From an uncultured Pelagibacteraceae bacterium (lineage in GTDB: Bacteria > Pseudomonadota > Alphaproteobacteria > Pelagibacterales > Pelagibacteraceae), in contig CACISX010000002.1 in the NCBI GenBank assembly GCA_902589455.1, positions 62,001-126,000 of the forward strand: a DNA stretch of 64,000 bases. Direction: 5' to 3'. Shown one piece after another: positions 24,821 through 36,153 of the stretch. The position numbers and the translations under genes are program-made. A model generated the notes under the pieces. That model worked only from the letters and a program-made list of their open reading frames with translations, was not told where the DNA came from and did not search any database. Positions within the stretch are counted from its first letter, which is position 1; each line of letters begins with the position of its first letter.

Positions 24821-25342
24821 TCAAATTTTTCTTAATTGAGAAGATGAAATGTTGACTTTATTAAACTCAATAAACTCTAGATTGGCCTTACTGAGTTGTT
24901 TAAATGTCTTTGATTTTAAAGAATTTTTTTTATATCCATGTCTGTCAAAAACTAGAATATTACATTTTTGTGAAATTAATTTAGATTTATGCCATTTGTG
25001 AAAATTAATAAGGTTGTCGGCACCTATTAAAAAATAAATTTCAATGCTTTTATCTTTTTTTAAATAATTGATTAAATTTATAGTTTTATTTGATTTAATA
25101 ATTTTTTCATAAAATTTAACCTTAATAAATGAATTTGTACCAATTATTTTTTTACAATATTTAATTCTGTCAGAAACAGATGTTTTGCTTTCTACTTTAA
25201 ATGGATTTTTTTTTGTAATTGCCCAAATAACTTTTTTGAGTTTAAATCTTTTTTTTGCTTCTTTAGAAATTGCCAAGTGTCCTTTGTGAGCAGGATCAAA
25301 AGATCCACCCAATACACCAATTTTTATTTTTGTATTATTCAA
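24821..25342 (-). CDS. nadD: nicotinate-nucleotide adenylyltransferase
   Basis: 'GVLGGSFDPAHKGHLAISKEA', 'FLIGADNLINFHKWHK', 'ISSSQLRK'. Confidence 0.92.
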   Translation of the reverse strand: MNNTKIKIGVLGGSFDPAHKGHLAISKEAKKRFKLKKVIWAITKKNPFKVESKTSVSDRIKYCKKIIGTNSFIKVKFYEKIIKSNKTINLINYLKKDKSIEIYFLIGADNLINFHKWHKSKLISQKCNILVFDRHGYKKNSLKSKTFKQLSKANLEFIEFNKVNISSSQLRKI

Positions 25343-25343
25343 T

Positions 25344-26594
25344 TTAATTTCTTATTTTACCATTACTTGTGATTTCATATTTGTATGAAATCAATTGATT
25401 TAAACCTACTGGACCTCTTGGAGGCAGTGTATTAGTAGAAATTCCAACTTCTCCACCAAACCCAAATTCGCCACCATCAGCAAATTGAGTTGAGGTATTG
25501 TGCATTGCAATTGAGCTTTTAACATTTTTTAAGAAATATTTTGCAGTCTTTTTATTTTTTGTAATGATGGAGTCAGTATGCATAGTGCCATATTTGTTAA
25601 TATGTTTAATTGCCTCTTCAGAATTTTTTACAACTTTAACAGATACAATTGATGCTAAATATTCAGTTGACCAATCTTTTTCTTTTGCAGGATATAATTT
25701 TCCTTTGTAATAACTCTTTAAAACTTTATCTCCAAAAATTTTACAACCACTATTTTCAAGTTCCTGCAAAATAGGATTACTAAATTTTTTGACTATATTT
25801 TTATGAATAAGAATAGTTTCAGTCGCACCACAAATACTTGTATTTCTTAATTTAGCATTATAGACAACTTCTTTAGCCATTTTTAACCCTGCATCTTTAT
25901 CTATATAAGTATGACAAAGTCCCTCTAAGTGGCCAATTATAGGTACTTTAGATAAGTCTAAAACTTTTTTAACTAAATTTTTTCCACCACGAGGTATGAT
26001 AACATCGATATATTTTTTCATCTTAGAAAGCATAATATCCACAAGCCTTCTTTGTTTTGAATCGATAAATTGTATAAAGTTTTCATTAACTTTATTTTTT
26101 TTAAGTGCTTTTCTAAACAACTTAGCTAAAGCTTTATTTGAATTTATGGCCTCAGAGCCTCCCTTCAAAATCACTACATTTCCAGATTTAAAACAAAGAC
26201 TAGCAACATCTGAGGTTACATTTGGTCTACTTTCATAAATAACACCAATAACTCCAATTGGTATTGACACTCTTTTTATATTCAAACCATTTGGCCTTTT
26301 CCATTTGTCTAAAGTGTAGTCTATAGGGTCTCTTAATTTAGCTATTTTTGAAATAGAATTTATAATCCCATTTAATTTATTTTCATTTAGATGAAGTCTT
26401 TTGATTAAGTTCTCTTTTAACCTTTTTTTTCTTGCGTAATTAATATCTTTTAAGTTTTGATTAATTATAAATTTTTTTTCATTCCTAATTAATTTTGCAT
26501 AATCATTTAAGACTTTATTTTTTACTTCAGTTGCAACTTTATATTCACTTGCTTTTCGAGCTTTAATTCCAATTAAACTCATATATTTAATCAT
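25344..26594 (-). CDS. proA: gamma-glutamyl phosphate reductase
   Basis: 416 aa; 'PIGVIGVIYESRPNVTSDVASLCFKSGNVVILKGG', 'DGGEFGFGGEVGISTNTLPPRGPVGL'; start may be the internal MSLIGIKA. Confidence 0.95.
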   Translation of the reverse strand: MIKYMSLIGIKARKASEYKVATEVKNKVLNDYAKLIRNEKKFIINQNLKDINYARKKRLKENLIKRLHLNENKLNGIINSISKIAKLRDPIDYTLDKWKRPNGLNIKRVSIPIGVIGVIYESRPNVTSDVASLCFKSGNVVILKGGSEAINSNKALAKLFRKALKKNKVNENFIQFIDSKQRRLVDIMLSKMKKYIDVIIPRGGKNLVKKVLDLSKVPIIGHLEGLCHTYIDKDAGLKMAKEVVYNAKLRNTSICGATETILIHKNIVKKFSNPILQELENSGCKIFGDKVLKSYYKGKLYPAKEKDWSTEYLASIVSVKVVKNSEEAIKHINKYGTMHTDSIITKNKKTAKYFLKNVKSSIAMHNTSTQFADGGEFGFGGEVGISTNTLPPRGPVGLNQLISYKYEITSNGKIRN

Positions 26595-28689
<2,095 letters not shown>

Positions 28690-28705
28690 TTAATTGGTTG
28701 TACTA

Positions 28706-28960
28706 TTAATTGGGCTTTACAGAAACGAAAGTTCTATCTGATTTAGATTTTTTGAAGACCACTTTCCCTTTAACAACTGAAAATATTGAATGATCTTTAC
28801 CCATACCAACATTTTCACCTGGAAAAATCTTAGTTCCTCTTTGTCTAACAATTATGTTTCCAGGAATTACTGTTTCACCACCGTACTTTTTTACACCAAG
28901 TCTTCTACCGGCACTATCTCTTCCGTTTCGTGATGATCCACCTGCTTTTTTTGTTGCCAT
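28706..28960 (-). CDS. rpmA: 50S ribosomal protein L27
   Basis: '[29 protein letters not shown]'. Confidence 0.98.
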   Translation of the reverse strand: MATKKAGGSSRNGRDSAGRRLGVKKYGGETVIPGNIIVRQRGTKIFPGENVGMGKDHSIFSVVKGKVVFKKSKSDRTFVSVKPN

Positions 28961-28974
28961 AATTTACCTAATAA

Positions 28975-29373
28975 CTATTTGCTTACTACTTCCTTAGCTT
29001 CTTCTTTTTTTGAAGTTTTAGAAATTTTTTCAGCTTCTGATAACACTTTACCATCTTTTGAAAAAATTTTGTTAATTTTTATCATAGAATATTCTTGTCT
29101 ATGTCCATTTTTTCTTCTTGAATTTTGTCTTCTTCTTTTTTTAAAAATTAAAATAGTTCTATTTTTGCTATTTTTAATTAAATCAGCTTCTACTTTTGCA
29201 CCCTCAACATTTGGAGTTCCAATTTCAATTGATTTATCATCACCGTATGCCAAAATTTCATTAAATTCGATCTTAGTCTCAGGTTTAGAATCTGGTAGCT
29301 TCTCAATCTTTAGAATTTCTCCAGATTTTACTTTATACTGTTTTCCACCTGTTTTTATTACTGCGTATGACAT
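28975..29373 (-). CDS. rplU: 50S ribosomal protein L21 with Lys/Glu-rich C-terminal extension
   Basis: 'MSYAVIKTGGKQYKVKSGEILKIEKL', 'FKKRRRQNSRRKNGHRQEYSMIKI'. Confidence 0.95.
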   Translation of the reverse strand: MSYAVIKTGGKQYKVKSGEILKIEKLPDSKPETKIEFNEILAYGDDKSIEIGTPNVEGAKVEADLIKNSKNRTILIFKKRRRQNSRRKNGHRQEYSMIKINKIFSKDGKVLSEAEKISKTSKKEEAKEVVSK

Positions 29374-29399
29374 AGTATGATTTAATTTAAAGTTACCGC

Positions 29400-29427
29400 A
29401 ATATAGTTGTAGTCAGCCTTTAGTCAA
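29400..29427 (-). promoter_or_regulatory. predicted sigma70-type promoter for rplU-rpmA-obgE-proBA
   Basis: On the minus strand: TTGACT - 16 nt - TATATT, about 27-30 nt upstream of the rplU start. Confidence 0.6.
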
Positions 29428-29437
29428 GCCGAATTAA

Positions 29438-30157
29438 TTAGAAATTATCCTTAAAATCTCTTAATTTTGAAAAGGTTTTAACGTCTTTTGCTCTTAAAAA
29501 TATATTACACTCTAATTCCTCTTTTAAAGTTGAGGGTATGGTAGAAATTCCATTTTCTCTTAATTTTTCTATTTTTTCTATTTTTTTTTGTAAATCTTTG
29601 TTCTCAGAATCGTATTTTTTACAAAATTTTGCATTGTTAAGAGTATATTCATGACCACAATAAATTTTTGTATCTTTCGGTAATAATTTAATTTTGTTTA
29701 AAGATTCAAACATTTCTTCATAAGAGCCTTCAAATATTCTTCCACAACCAAGTGAGAAAAGTGTATCCCCAGTAAAAATTAATTGTTCTTTAAAAAAATT
29801 AAAACAAATATGACCTGAAGTGTGTCCGGGTATATGCATAATTTTAGCTTCAAAGTTTTCAGCTTTCCATATTTGATTATCTTCTAACAATATGTCTATC
29901 CCAGGTATTCTTTTCGAGTCTCCTTTAAAACCCACAACAACTGACCCATATTTTTTTTTTAATTCTTGATTTCCTCCGACATGATCATAATGATGATGAG
30001 TATTAAGAATATATTTTAATTTTATATTTTTATTTTCTAGGAAATTTATTATTGGTTCAGACTCACCAGGATCTACGACACATGCATAATTGTTAGTTTC
30101 ATCTATTATTAAATAACTATAGTTATCTTGAAGACAAGGTATAATTTCGATACGCAT
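29438..30157 (-). CDS. gloB: hydroxyacylglutathione hydrolase (glyoxalase II)
   Basis: 'THHHYDHVGGNQEL', 'HIPGHTSGHICFNF', 'TGDTLFSLGCGRIFEG', 'CGHEYTLNNAKF'. Confidence 0.93.
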   Translation of the reverse strand: MRIEIIPCLQDNYSYLIIDETNNYACVVDPGESEPIINFLENKNIKLKYILNTHHHYDHVGGNQELKKKYGSVVVGFKGDSKRIPGIDILLEDNQIWKAENFEAKIMHIPGHTSGHICFNFFKEQLIFTGDTLFSLGCGRIFEGSYEEMFESLNKIKLLPKDTKIYCGHEYTLNNAKFCKKYDSENKDLQKKIEKIEKLRENGISTIPSTLKEELECNIFLRAKDVKTFSKLRDFKDNF

Positions 30158-30158
30158 T

Positions 30159-30755
30159 TTATTTTTCTATCAAAAAAATACCAAGATCTGCAAACAAATT
30201 TTTAATCCCTAAATTACTCTCATTTATTATTGATGTATTGAGATTATTTAAGGCGAGTGATTTAAAAATCTTAATATCTTTAGATTTTACAAAATGAAAA
30301 AAGTCTTTGATTGTGCACATGTGTAAATTTGGCGTGTTATACCATTCATCTGGTAATGTTTTCGTAATTGGCATTGTACCTTTAAATAATAAATGAAATC
30401 TTACTTTCCAGTATGCAAAATTAGGAATAGTAACTATTGCTTTTTTTCCAACTCTTAAAAGTTCATCTAAAACTAACTCAGGATTAAGAAAAGCTTGAAG
30501 TGTTTGACTTAAAACAACATAATCAAATGATTTGTCTGGAAATTGTTTTAAATCTTTCTCAGCATTTCCCTCAATTACAGTTAAACCTTTTGCAATACAT
30601 TCTTGCACCTTTTTTTTTGAAATTTCTAATCCTCTTATATTTATATTTTTATTATCTTTTAAAAACTTCATCAAAGTTCCATCAGCACAACCCACATCTA
30701 AAACTTTCTTATCTTTTTCGATTAAATCTGCTATTACTTGAAATTCATTTTTCAT
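30159..30755 (-). CDS. metW: methionine biosynthesis protein MetW
   Basis: 198 aa; 'VLDVGCADGTLMKFL...GLEISKKKVQECIAKGLTVIEGNAEKDL'; adjacent metX. Confidence 0.93.
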   Translation of the reverse strand: MKNEFQVIADLIEKDKKVLDVGCADGTLMKFLKDNKNINIRGLEISKKKVQECIAKGLTVIEGNAEKDLKQFPDKSFDYVVLSQTLQAFLNPELVLDELLRVGKKAIVTIPNFAYWKVRFHLLFKGTMPITKTLPDEWYNTPNLHMCTIKDFFHFVKSKDIKIFKSLALNNLNTSIINESNLGIKNLFADLGIFLIEK

Positions 30756-30757
30756 AA

Positions 30758-31873
30758 TTAATTCTCTTCATAAGATTTATCTAAAAAGTTTTTAAGTGCA
30801 CTTAAGAAATCAGGAACGTCTAGTAAAAAGGAGTCGTGACCCTTATCTGACTTAATTTCCACAAATCCAACATCAGCTCCTATTGAGTTTAAAGCAATTA
30901 CAATATCTTTGTTTTCTTGGGTTGGATAAAGCCAATCTGAAGTAAATGAGATTATAAAAAATTTAGCTTTTGTATTTATAAATGCATCTGAAAGATTACC
31001 CTTGAATTGCTTTGCTAAATCAAAATAATCCATAGCTCTTGTTATATATAGATAGCTATTTGCATCAAATCTATCAACGAAAACTGATCCTTGATATCTT
31101 AAATAACTTTCTATTTGAAAATCAGCGTCAAATCCAAATTTAAGATCTTCTCTTTCTTGTAACTTTCTTCCAAATTTTTCCTGTAAACCCTTTTTAGATA
31201 AATAAGTTATATGAGCTGCCATTCTAGCTACCGCTAATCCCTTCCCAGGATTAGTTTCGTTTAATGCGTAGTTTCCATCTTTCCAGTTACTATCAGCTGT
31301 AATAGCTTGTCTACCTAGTTCATTAAAAGCAATATTTTGAGCTGAATGACTTGATGTAGTTGCTATCGGTATCACTGTTTTAGATTTATCAGGAAAGTTG
31401 CTAATAAACTGAAGGACCTGCATACCTCCCATTGAACCACCAGTTATAGAAAAAAGTTTATCAATACCAAAATGATCAAGTAAATTATATTGTGCATTCA
31501 CCATATCATTAATAGTGATAACTGGAAAATTTGTTCCAAAAATTTTTTGATCAGGATCTTTATGACTTGGTCCGTATGATCCCATACATCCACCAATTAC
31601 GTTAGAGCAAATAACAAAATATTTATTTGTATTGATAGCCTTATCAGGACCAACCGCATAACTCCACCAACCGTCTTTGTTTGTTACAGGGTTTATTCCG
31701 GTTACAAATTGATCTCCTGTTAGTGCATGAAAAACCAATATTGCATTATCTTTTTTTGAATTAAGTGAACCGTAAGTTTCATAGGCTATTGGAAAATTTT
31801 CGATAGTCTTTCCACAATCTAGTTTTAGTGGTTTTTTGACAACTAAGGTTTTTATATTTTTCTCAATGTTCAT
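30758..31873 (-). CDS. metX: homoserine O-acetyltransferase
   Basis: 371 aa; 'NAILVFHALTGDQFVTG', 'SITGGSMGGMQVLQF', 'SDKGHDSFLLD'. Confidence 0.95.
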   Translation of the reverse strand: MNIEKNIKTLVVKKPLKLDCGKTIENFPIAYETYGSLNSKKDNAILVFHALTGDQFVTGINPVTNKDGWWSYAVGPDKAINTNKYFVICSNVIGGCMGSYGPSHKDPDQKIFGTNFPVITINDMVNAQYNLLDHFGIDKLFSITGGSMGGMQVLQFISNFPDKSKTVIPIATTSSHSAQNIAFNELGRQAITADSNWKDGNYALNETNPGKGLAVARMAAHITYLSKKGLQEKFGRKLQEREDLKFGFDADFQIESYLRYQGSVFVDRFDANSYLYITRAMDYFDLAKQFKGNLSDAFINTKAKFFIISFTSDWLYPTQENKDIVIALNSIGADVGFVEIKSDKGHDSFLLDVPDFLSALKNFLDKSYEEN

Positions 31874-31906
31874 ATTTAAGCTTTTTTGAATTGAGAGAAA
31901 AAAAAA

Positions 31907-31955
31907 CTATTTTAGCGGTTTTTTTCAAGCGCTCGCAATTCAGATAAATCAGCGC
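31907..31955 (-). ncRNA. SAM-II riboswitch aptamer upstream of metX
   Basis: Minus strand: GCGCTGATTTATCTGAATTGCGAGCGCTTGAAAAAAACCGCTAAAATAG; P1 GCGCU/AGCGC, conserved UGAUUUA and GCUAAAA pseudoknot segments; same layout as the well-characterised metX SAM-II aptamer. Confidence 0.93.
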
Positions 31956-31961
31956 ATAATT

Positions 31962-31990
31962 TTTTTACTAGAACTTATTTATTATGTCAA
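31962..31990 (-). promoter_or_regulatory. predicted promoter of the SAM-II/metX-metW transcript
   Basis: Minus strand: TTGACA (31985-31990) - 17 nt - TAAAAA (31962-31967); predicted +1 falls at the aptamer 5' end (~31955). Confidence 0.6.
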
Positions 31991-32063
31991 TTTTTAAAAA
32001 AATCCTCTTATTCCCTATAAAAAATTGTAATTTTATCTATAAAGAGCTCATAAATTAAAAAAA

Positions 32064-33149
32064 ATGATAACTCCAAATTTTAAAAAATTTGATATTGAAG
32101 CTTATAAGCCTGGTAAATCAAAAGTTAATAAACTTAAAAAGATAATTAAGCTATCAGCGAATGAATCAGCTTTAGGCATGAGTCCTAAAGCTAAGAAAAT
32201 TATATCTAATAAAAATCTGAATTTAGATAAATATCCAGATGGAAAATGTCAAAATTTAAGAAAAGCTATATCAAAAGCTTACAAATGTAATTCAGAAAAA
32301 ATTATTTGTGGAGCAGGCTCTGATGAGGTTATTCAAATGATCTGTCAATTATTTTTAAACCCAAAAGATGAGGTTGTGATTCCAAAGTACAGCTTTTTAA
32401 TGTACAGAATTTACTCAAAAATTGTTGGTGCAAAAGTTGTATTTGCAAAGGAAATTAATTTTAAAATTTCAGTAAAAGAAATTTTAAAAAAAGTTACAAA
32501 AAAAACTAAAATTGTATTCATAGCTAACCCAAATAATCCAACAGGAACTTACTTAACTAAAAAAGAGGTTTTAGAATTGAGAAAAAGATTAAATAAAAAT
32601 ATTTTATTAGTTATAGATGACGCCTATGCAGAATATATGAAGAATAAAGATTATTCTTCAGGCTTAGATTTATTTAAAAATAAAGAAAATGTTTTCATCC
32701 TTAGAACTTTTTCTAAAATGTTTGGATTAGCATCATTAAGAGTAGGCTGGGGTTATGGATCAAAAAAAATAGTTGATGCACTAAATGTAATAAAACCTCC
32801 ATTTAATGTGAATGGTATTGCTCAATTAGCTGCCTCTGAATCGCTGAAGGATAAAACATTTATAAATAAGTCAGTAAGACACAATTTATTGTATTCTAGA
32901 AAAATTAAGAATTTTCTCGAAATATATAATATTTTTTCAAATTCAGTTTCAGCAAACTTTTTGTTACTTAATTTTGATAAATGCAGGTATTCAGCAAAAA
33001 TTTTGTATGAAAAACTTAAAAATAAGGGAATTATATTAAGATCAACAGAAGATGGTTATCACATAAAGAATAAATTAAGATTAACTATTGGATCTAAAAA
33101 AGAAAATTTAAAATTTATGAAAGCAATTAAACAAGTATTAAAAAAATGA
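32064..33149 (+). CDS. hisC: histidinol-phosphate / aromatic aminotransferase
   Basis: 361 aa; 'KLSANESALGMSPKAKK', 'IANPNNPTGTYL', 'RTFSKMFGLASLRVGWG'. Confidence 0.9.
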   Translation: MITPNFKKFDIEAYKPGKSKVNKLKKIIKLSANESALGMSPKAKKIISNKNLNLDKYPDGKCQNLRKAISKAYKCNSEKIICGAGSDEVIQMICQLFLNPKDEVVIPKYSFLMYRIYSKIVGAKVVFAKEINFKISVKEILKKVTKKTKIVFIANPNNPTGTYLTKKEVLELRKRLNKNILLVIDDAYAEYMKNKDYSSGLDLFKNKENVFILRTFSKMFGLASLRVGWGYGSKKIVDALNVIKPPFNVNGIAQLAASESLKDKTFINKSVRHNLLYSRKIKNFLEIYNIFSNSVSANFLLLNFDKCRYSAKILYEKLKNKGIILRSTEDGYHIKNKLRLTIGSKKENLKFMKAIKQVLKK

Positions 33150-34042
33150 AAAATATTTTAATTATTGGCTGTGGATTATTAGGTTCATCTTTATTAAGGC
33201 GTATTAGCAATAAAAAAATAGCAAAAAAAATATTAATTTACGAAAAATCAAAATCCAATATTGCTAAAATAAAAAGATTAAAATTGCCTGGAATAATTGT
33301 AAAATCATTAAAACAAGGTGTAAGTAATTCAGATCTAATTATTTTTTGTACGCCAATGAGCGAATATAAAGATATTATTTTAAAAATTAATAGTATTATA
33401 TCATCAAAAACATTGATTACTGATATTGGTTCTTCAAAAATAGAGACTTCTAAAATTATTAAAAAATTTTTAAAAAAGGGTATTCAATGGATTCAAAGTC
33501 ATCCGATAGCTGGATCAGAGGTAAGTGGACCAGAGCATGGTAAAGAAAATATGTTTACTGGTAGGTGGTGCATAATCATTAAAGAGAAAAATATTAAAAA
33601 AAATAATATAAATATTCTAGCCAAGTTTTGGAAAAAAATTGGATCAAAAGTGGTTACAATGAGTGCTGAAAAACATGATAAAATTTTCTCTTTTACCAGT
33701 CATTTACCACACTTAATTGCATATAATCTGGTTAAATCTGCGCAAGATTTTGAGAAAAAACAAAGTTATGAGCTAATAAAATATAGTGCTGGTGGATTAA
33801 GAGATTTTTCAAGGATTGCAGCATCAAATGAAATTATGTGGCGAGATATTTTTTTTAATAACAAAGATAATATTTCAAAAGCGATTGATTTATTTATAAA
33901 TAATTTGAATCAATTTAAAAAAGATATTAATTCAAAAAATAATAAGTCAATTATAAAGAAACTTACTCAGACTAAAAAAGTAAGATCAAAAATCATTAAA
34001 TTGAAACAAGATATTGATAAGCCTGATTTTGGAAGAAATTAA
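33146..34042 (+). CDS. tyrC: prephenate / arogenate dehydrogenase family protein
   Basis: 'IIGCGLLGSSLLRRI', 'HPIAGSEVSGPEHG', 'FTSHLPHLIAYNLV'. Confidence 0.87.
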   Translation: MKNILIIGCGLLGSSLLRRISNKKIAKKILIYEKSKSNIAKIKRLKLPGIIVKSLKQGVSNSDLIIFCTPMSEYKDIILKINSIISSKTLITDIGSSKIETSKIIKKFLKKGIQWIQSHPIAGSEVSGPEHGKENMFTGRWCIIIKEKNIKKNNINILAKFWKKIGSKVVTMSAEKHDKIFSFTSHLPHLIAYNLVKSAQDFEKKQSYELIKYSAGGLRDFSRIAASNEIMWRDIFFNNKDNISKAIDLFINNLNQFKKDINSKNNKSIIKKLTQTKKVRSKIIKLKQDIDKPDFGRN

Positions 34043-34785
34043 TATTTTATTTTAGATATTTTTTTTATCTTTAGCTTGGCAGTTTTTTGAATTCTATTAA
34101 TTGTTTCAATAATTGGCATAATAATTACTTTTCTTTCTGGCCCATATGCATGAATTAGTTGTTTGGAATTTAAACACATAGCAACATGACCTTTCCAAAA
34201 AATAATATCTCCTTTTTCGAATTTTCTTCTTTTTGATTTATTTTTTGTGAACTTGATCTGATCTTTTGTATCTCTCGGATAAAATGAGTTGTTATAACAA
34301 AAGTATATTTGCAATAAAGCTGAACAGTCAATACCTTGAAATGTTTTTCCACCCCAAACATATTTTACATTTAGAAATTTTTTAAATATTTTCATAAAAT
34401 TTTTATCTTTATGATTTAATTTTTTAATATCTGTTTTTTTAATCCATTTATTTTTTTCAATTTTTACATAATTCTTATTTTTCTCTAATACAGATAATTT
34501 AGATGTAAGTGGAAGCCAGTTGTTTGTTCCAATTCCAGGTTTTTTAAATATTCTCGCTTTTAACGAACTGATTTTATAATTAGGGCTAAATTTTTTTGTG
34601 TATTTCGAATTTTCTACGTACCCTTTATAGTTATCGAATAAGGTTTTAATTTTTATCCAACTTTTATTTTTTGATAAAATTGTGAATTTTTCACCATATA
34701 TAAGTTGTGAAGTTACTTCAGATTTTTTCGAAGGATTTTTATAAATATTCGAAAAATTACCCGTGAAATAAAATTTATTTTGCAC
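34039..34785 (-). CDS. SH3-domain NlpC/P60 family peptidase
   Basis: 'YVWGGKTFQGIDCSALLQIYF' catalytic Cys and 'GDIIFWKGHVAMCL...LIHAYG' His motif; N-terminal SH3-like region. Confidence 0.88.
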   Translation of the reverse strand: MQNKFYFTGNFSNIYKNPSKKSEVTSQLIYGEKFTILSKNKSWIKIKTLFDNYKGYVENSKYTKKFSPNYKISSLKARIFKKPGIGTNNWLPLTSKLSVLEKNKNYVKIEKNKWIKKTDIKKLNHKDKNFMKIFKKFLNVKYVWGGKTFQGIDCSALLQIYFCYNNSFYPRDTKDQIKFTKNKSKRRKFEKGDIIFWKGHVAMCLNSKQLIHAYGPERKVIIMPIIETINRIQKTAKLKIKKISKIKY

Positions 34786-36151
34786 CTATTTTAATTTTGT
34801 TTTTTATTAACCATAAACACACTAATGAAGGTATTACCATTATAGTCGTTAAAACAAAAAAAGTTCCCCAATCTCCATTTAACCAGTCAACTAAAGCTCC
34901 TGATGATGAAGCTAAAGTAGTTCGACCAGCAGTACCAATTGAAGCAAGCAATGCATATTGTGTTGCAGTATAGGTTCTATCAACCAGCAATGATATAAAT
35001 GCAACAAATGCTACAGTTGCAAAAGCTGCTGTAATATCATCAGCTATCACAGCAATTGCAAATAAAATTTCAGATTTTCCAGTCCATGCTAAAACAGCAA
35101 ATAAAAGATTTGTTATAGCCATTAATCCACCGGCAAAGAACATAGTTTTGATTGTTCCGGCTCTCATTGCCATTACACCACCCAACAAAGTAAATACAAC
35201 AGTTGTTATCCAGCCAAGTCCTTTTGAATAAATTGCAATTTGACCTTTAGAAAATCCAATTTCCTTATAAAAGACAATAGACATTCTTCCCATAAATGCC
35301 TCACCTATTTTAAATAAAAAAACAAATCCTAAAATTCCGGCAGCAATAGCAAAACCATTTTTTTTAAAAAAACTAATAATAGGCCCGCCTATAGTTCCTG
35401 TAATATAAGCTATAAAGTTTGTAACTACATTGCTCGTACCAAGTTTTCTTTCAATTAATTTGTCGGTTTTTTTTTGATTTGCTTGTCTATTTGTTTCTAT
35501 TGGTTCATGAACAAACATTAGTGCAATATTCATTAAAATTATTAAAATACCTAAAACTAAAAAAGTAGCTTGCCAATAATCAGCAAACCCTAGATTTTGA
35601 AAAAATTCTGCAGTAAATAAAGCTACAACGCCACCTAATTTATAACCTGTCCACCAGCCTACAACGGCCATAGCAGCACCTGCTGCCATTGATTTTCCCT
35701 CATTTTCATTTATTTGTTCAATTCTTAATGCATCAACTGTTATATCTTGTGTAGCAGATGCAATAGCAATAATTAAACCCACAGTAATTAATAAAGCCAA
35801 ATTTTCAGATGGATTAATTAAACTCCACACAACTAGACTTAACAAAATAATTATTTGCATTAAAACGATCCAACCTCTTCTATGACCTAGCCTTTTTGTT
35901 AGTAATGGAATTTGAATTCTATCTATTATTGGAGCCCATAAATAATTAAAAGCGTACACTCCAAAAATTAAACCTGCCCATCCTATTGTTGATCTACTAA
36001 GACCTTCTTCTTTGAGCCAAAGACTCAAGCTACTTGCAATTAACACCCAAGGAAATCCACTAATTGAACCTAATAAAAGAATTCTTACCATTCTAATATC
36101 TTTGTAAACTGCAAGTGAATCAAGCCATGATTGTTTTTTTATTTCAGTCAT
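34775..36151 (-). CDS. MFS permease, AmpG muropeptide-transporter-like
   Basis: Many TM helices; 'SGFPWVLIASSLSLWLKEEGLSRSTIGW...FNYLWAPIIDRI', 'SATQDITVDALRIE'; start moved to ATG at 36151. Confidence 0.82.
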   Translation of the reverse strand: MTEIKKQSWLDSLAVYKDIRMVRILLLGSISGFPWVLIASSLSLWLKEEGLSRSTIGWAGLIFGVYAFNYLWAPIIDRIQIPLLTKRLGHRRGWIVLMQIIILLSLVVWSLINPSENLALLITVGLIIAIASATQDITVDALRIEQINENEGKSMAAGAAMAVVGWWTGYKLGGVVALFTAEFFQNLGFADYWQATFLVLGILIILMNIALMFVHEPIETNRQANQKKTDKLIERKLGTSNVVTNFIAYITGTIGGPIISFFKKNGFAIAAGILGFVFLFKIGEAFMGRMSIVFYKEIGFSKGQIAIYSKGLGWITTVVFTLLGGVMAMRAGTIKTMFFAGGLMAITNLLFAVLAWTGKSEILFAIAVIADDITAAFATVAFVAFISLLVDRTYTATQYALLASIGTAGRTTLASSSGALVDWLNGDWGTFFVLTTIMVIPSLVCLWLIKNKIKIGAK

Positions 36152-36153
36152 AA

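Noticed and set aside
28979-29380. 133-aa plus-strand ORF opposite rplU
   Set aside because: Mirrors rplU almost exactly; Phe/Leu/Ser-rich translation of Lys/Glu-rich antisense.
31874-31906. Possible SAM-V aptamer in tandem with the SAM-II element
   Set aside because: Only about 30 nt of A/U-rich sequence remain between the aptamer and the metX ATG; too short and no pseudoknot pattern.
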